A DNA stretch of 64,000 nucleotides from an uncultured Gemmatimonadota bacterium (GTDB lineage: Bacteria > Gemmatimonadota > Gemmatimonadetes > Gemmatimonadales > Gemmatimonadaceae), in the NCBI GenBank assembly GCA_902826615.1, contig CADEFN010000001.1:248001-312000 (forward strand). The letters are read 5' to 3'. The translations under genes and the position numbers were made by a program. This document shows, piece by piece, positions 62,908-64,000 of this stretch. Numbering within the stretch: position 1 is the stretch's first letter; every line of letters begins with the position of its first letter. Under the pieces are notes generated by a model that did no database searches, was not told the DNA's origin, and worked only from the letters and a program-made list of their open reading frames with translations.

Positions 62908-63900
62908 CTACGCCTTCCGCCGCTCCTTCATCACACTCGCCACCACCCCCGCCATCAGGATGAGCGCCACCATCCCCAGGAGATAGAAGTTGAAGTTCGG
63001 CCCGATGTACTCCTTGAGCAGATCGGCCAACAACATCTTGAGCCCTACCAGCCCCAGGATCGCCGACAGCGACACCTTGAGGTAGGTGAACTTCTCAATG
63101 GCTCCTGCCAGCGCAAAGTAGAGTGACCGCAGGCCGAGGATCGCGAAGACGTTGCTCGTGAACACGATGAACGGATCGGTCGTAATGGCGAAGATCGCCG
63201 GAATGGAATCGACCGCAAAAAGAAGGTCCGTCGTCTCGACCAGCACCAGCGCCACGGCAAGCGGCGTGAGGACACGCCGCCCATCCTGGATGATGGAAAA
63301 TTGCTGCTCGTGGTATGTGGGCGTGACCGGAAAGAAACGGCGTACCCACTTGATCACGACAGAGTCCCCGACCGCGTCCGCGTCTTCCTTTTGCACCAGC
63401 ATGCGCCAGGCCGTGATCACCAGAAAGGCACCAAAGAGATAAAGGATCCAGTGATACCTGGCGATAAGCGTCGCACCGAGAAGAATCATGGCGCCGCGCA
63501 TGACCAGCGCGCCCAGAATGCCCCAGAACAGCACCCGATGCTGATACTGAGCCGGCACACGCAGATACTGAAAAATCATCGCGATCACGAACACGTTGTC
63601 CGCGCTCAGTGATATCTCGATGATGTACCCGGTGAAGAACTTGACGGCGGCCAGTTGCCCGTCATTTACGACACCATCGAGTTTGTCGAGGTGGGTGCCC
63701 AGCCCCATCCACTGGTTCTCATAGGCCAGGAACACCAGGGCGTTGAAGCCGAGCGCGAGCACAAAAAGGCCTGCCGTAAAGGTCAGTGCCTCGCGAATCG
63801 ACACCACATGGGCGTGACGATTGAGCACGCCCAGATCGAGTGCCAGCACCACCAGCACGAAGGCGATGAACCCGCCCCAGGCCCACAGTTCAGGATTAAT
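62908..63900 (-). CDS. TerC/Alx-family membrane protein, probable AUU start
   Basis: The TerC family signatures are LSADNVFVIAMIF and AVDSIPAIFAIT, with about seven membrane segments; it is a metal (manganese/calcium) export-related family. The first ATG/GTG codons start inside the first membrane segment (GTG at 63858). The family start INPELWAWAGFIAFVLVVLALDLG is reached only by reading ATT at 63900 (or ATC at 63903) in frame, before an in-frame TGA. GGAG lies seven bases upstream of the ATT, so an AUU start is likely. Confidence 0.8.
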   Translation of the reverse strand: MNPELWAWGGFIAFVLVVLALDLGVLNRHAHVVSIREALTFTAGLFVLALGFNALVFLAYENQWMGLGTHLDKLDGVVNDGQLAAVKFFTGYIIEISLSADNVFVIAMIFQYLRVPAQYQHRVLFWGILGALVMRGAMILLGATLIARYHWILYLFGAFLVITAWRMLVQKEDADAVGDSVVIKWVRRFFPVTPTYHEQQFSIIQDGRRVLTPLAVALVLVETTDLLFAVDSIPAIFAITTDPFIVFTSNVFAILGLRSLYFALAGAIEKFTYLKVSLSAILGLVGLKMLLADLLKEYIGPNFNFYLLGMVALILMAGVVASVMKERRKA

Positions 63901-63928
63901 GATTCAGCTCCACAAGCAGGGCGAGAGT

Positions 63929-63942
63929 GGCCGACGTCGGCC
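63929..63942. repeat. Perfect 14-bp palindrome GGCCGAC/GTCGGCC upstream of terC
   Basis: The word GGCCGACGTCGGCC is self-complementary and lies in the terC leader. It could be an operator or a hairpin. Only 100 bases upstream are visible, so a metal riboswitch cannot be judged. Confidence 0.35.
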
Positions 63943-64000
63943 CTCCCGCGCATTCATCAGGGAAAGAGATGCAAAACTAGCGGGAAGGGGCGAGGAGAAG

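Noticed and set aside
63901-64000. yybP-ykoY manganese riboswitch upstream of terC
   Set aside because: The few bases present do not show the conserved core and the leader is cut by the window edge.

Overview
The window looks like part of a chromosome of a GC-rich Gram-negative bacterium. The best taxonomic guess is a Gemmatimonadota member close to Gemmatimonas. That guess is an inference from the mix of families: HEVGH metalloproteases of the DUF5117/DUF5118 type, many Big/Ig-like lipoproteins, tandem secreted beta proteins, M16 pairs, and a combined arg and his biosynthetic block. I saw no tRNA, rRNA, CRISPR array, insertion sequence or prophage block.

Layout. 1-2866 (minus) is an operon of four paralogous small exported beta proteins around a PapD-like chaperone; the last gene runs off the left edge. 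3342-7176 holds a MoeB-rhodanese protein and, divergently, a tail-anchored protein whose N-terminus resembles a decayed [FeFe]-hydrogenase H domain, then a small outer-membrane barrel. 7182-14187 is an arginine block: argC-argB-argD plus an iodotyrosine-deiodinase-like flavoprotein on the minus strand, and argR, argG, argH on the plus strand. Promoter-like and ARG-box-like elements lie in the 55-bp argC/argR gap and in front of argG.

14201-31996 is mostly envelope and secreted functions (Ig-like lipoproteins, fasciclin lipoprotein, S10 peptidase, exported SDR and AKR, VTT membrane protein, outer-membrane barrel, dicarboxylate symporter, aminotransferase, CHAP amidase, MurB). 32084-47387 carries an M16 active/inactive peptidase pair, Uma2, a CxxCH protein, a propeller lipoprotein, a GH95 fucosidase, DUF2200, a nucleotidyltransferase/winged-helix pair preceded by three phased palindromes, and a large lipoprotein.

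47428-54644 is a complete histidine operon (hisG-D-C-H-A-B-F-N-IE, minus strand). In front of it is a His-rich 25-codon leader peptide and a perfect hairpin plus U-run, a classic attenuator. A TGTGA-N6-TCACA operator separates it from a divergent cupredoxin lipoprotein. 55597-63900 has a Wzz/BY-kinase-like protein, an RSH-type HD protein, ispG, a cold-shock gene with a long leader, a large metalloprotease and TerC.

Most notable: (1) an over-represented word CGTTAGGC/GCCTAACG (21 exact copies found by eye) on both strands and in several frames; (2) three palindromic TACTTNAAGTA boxes at exact 21-bp spacing before a nucleotidyltransferase/wHTH pair; (3) the his attenuator; (4) the decayed hydrogenase-like protein.
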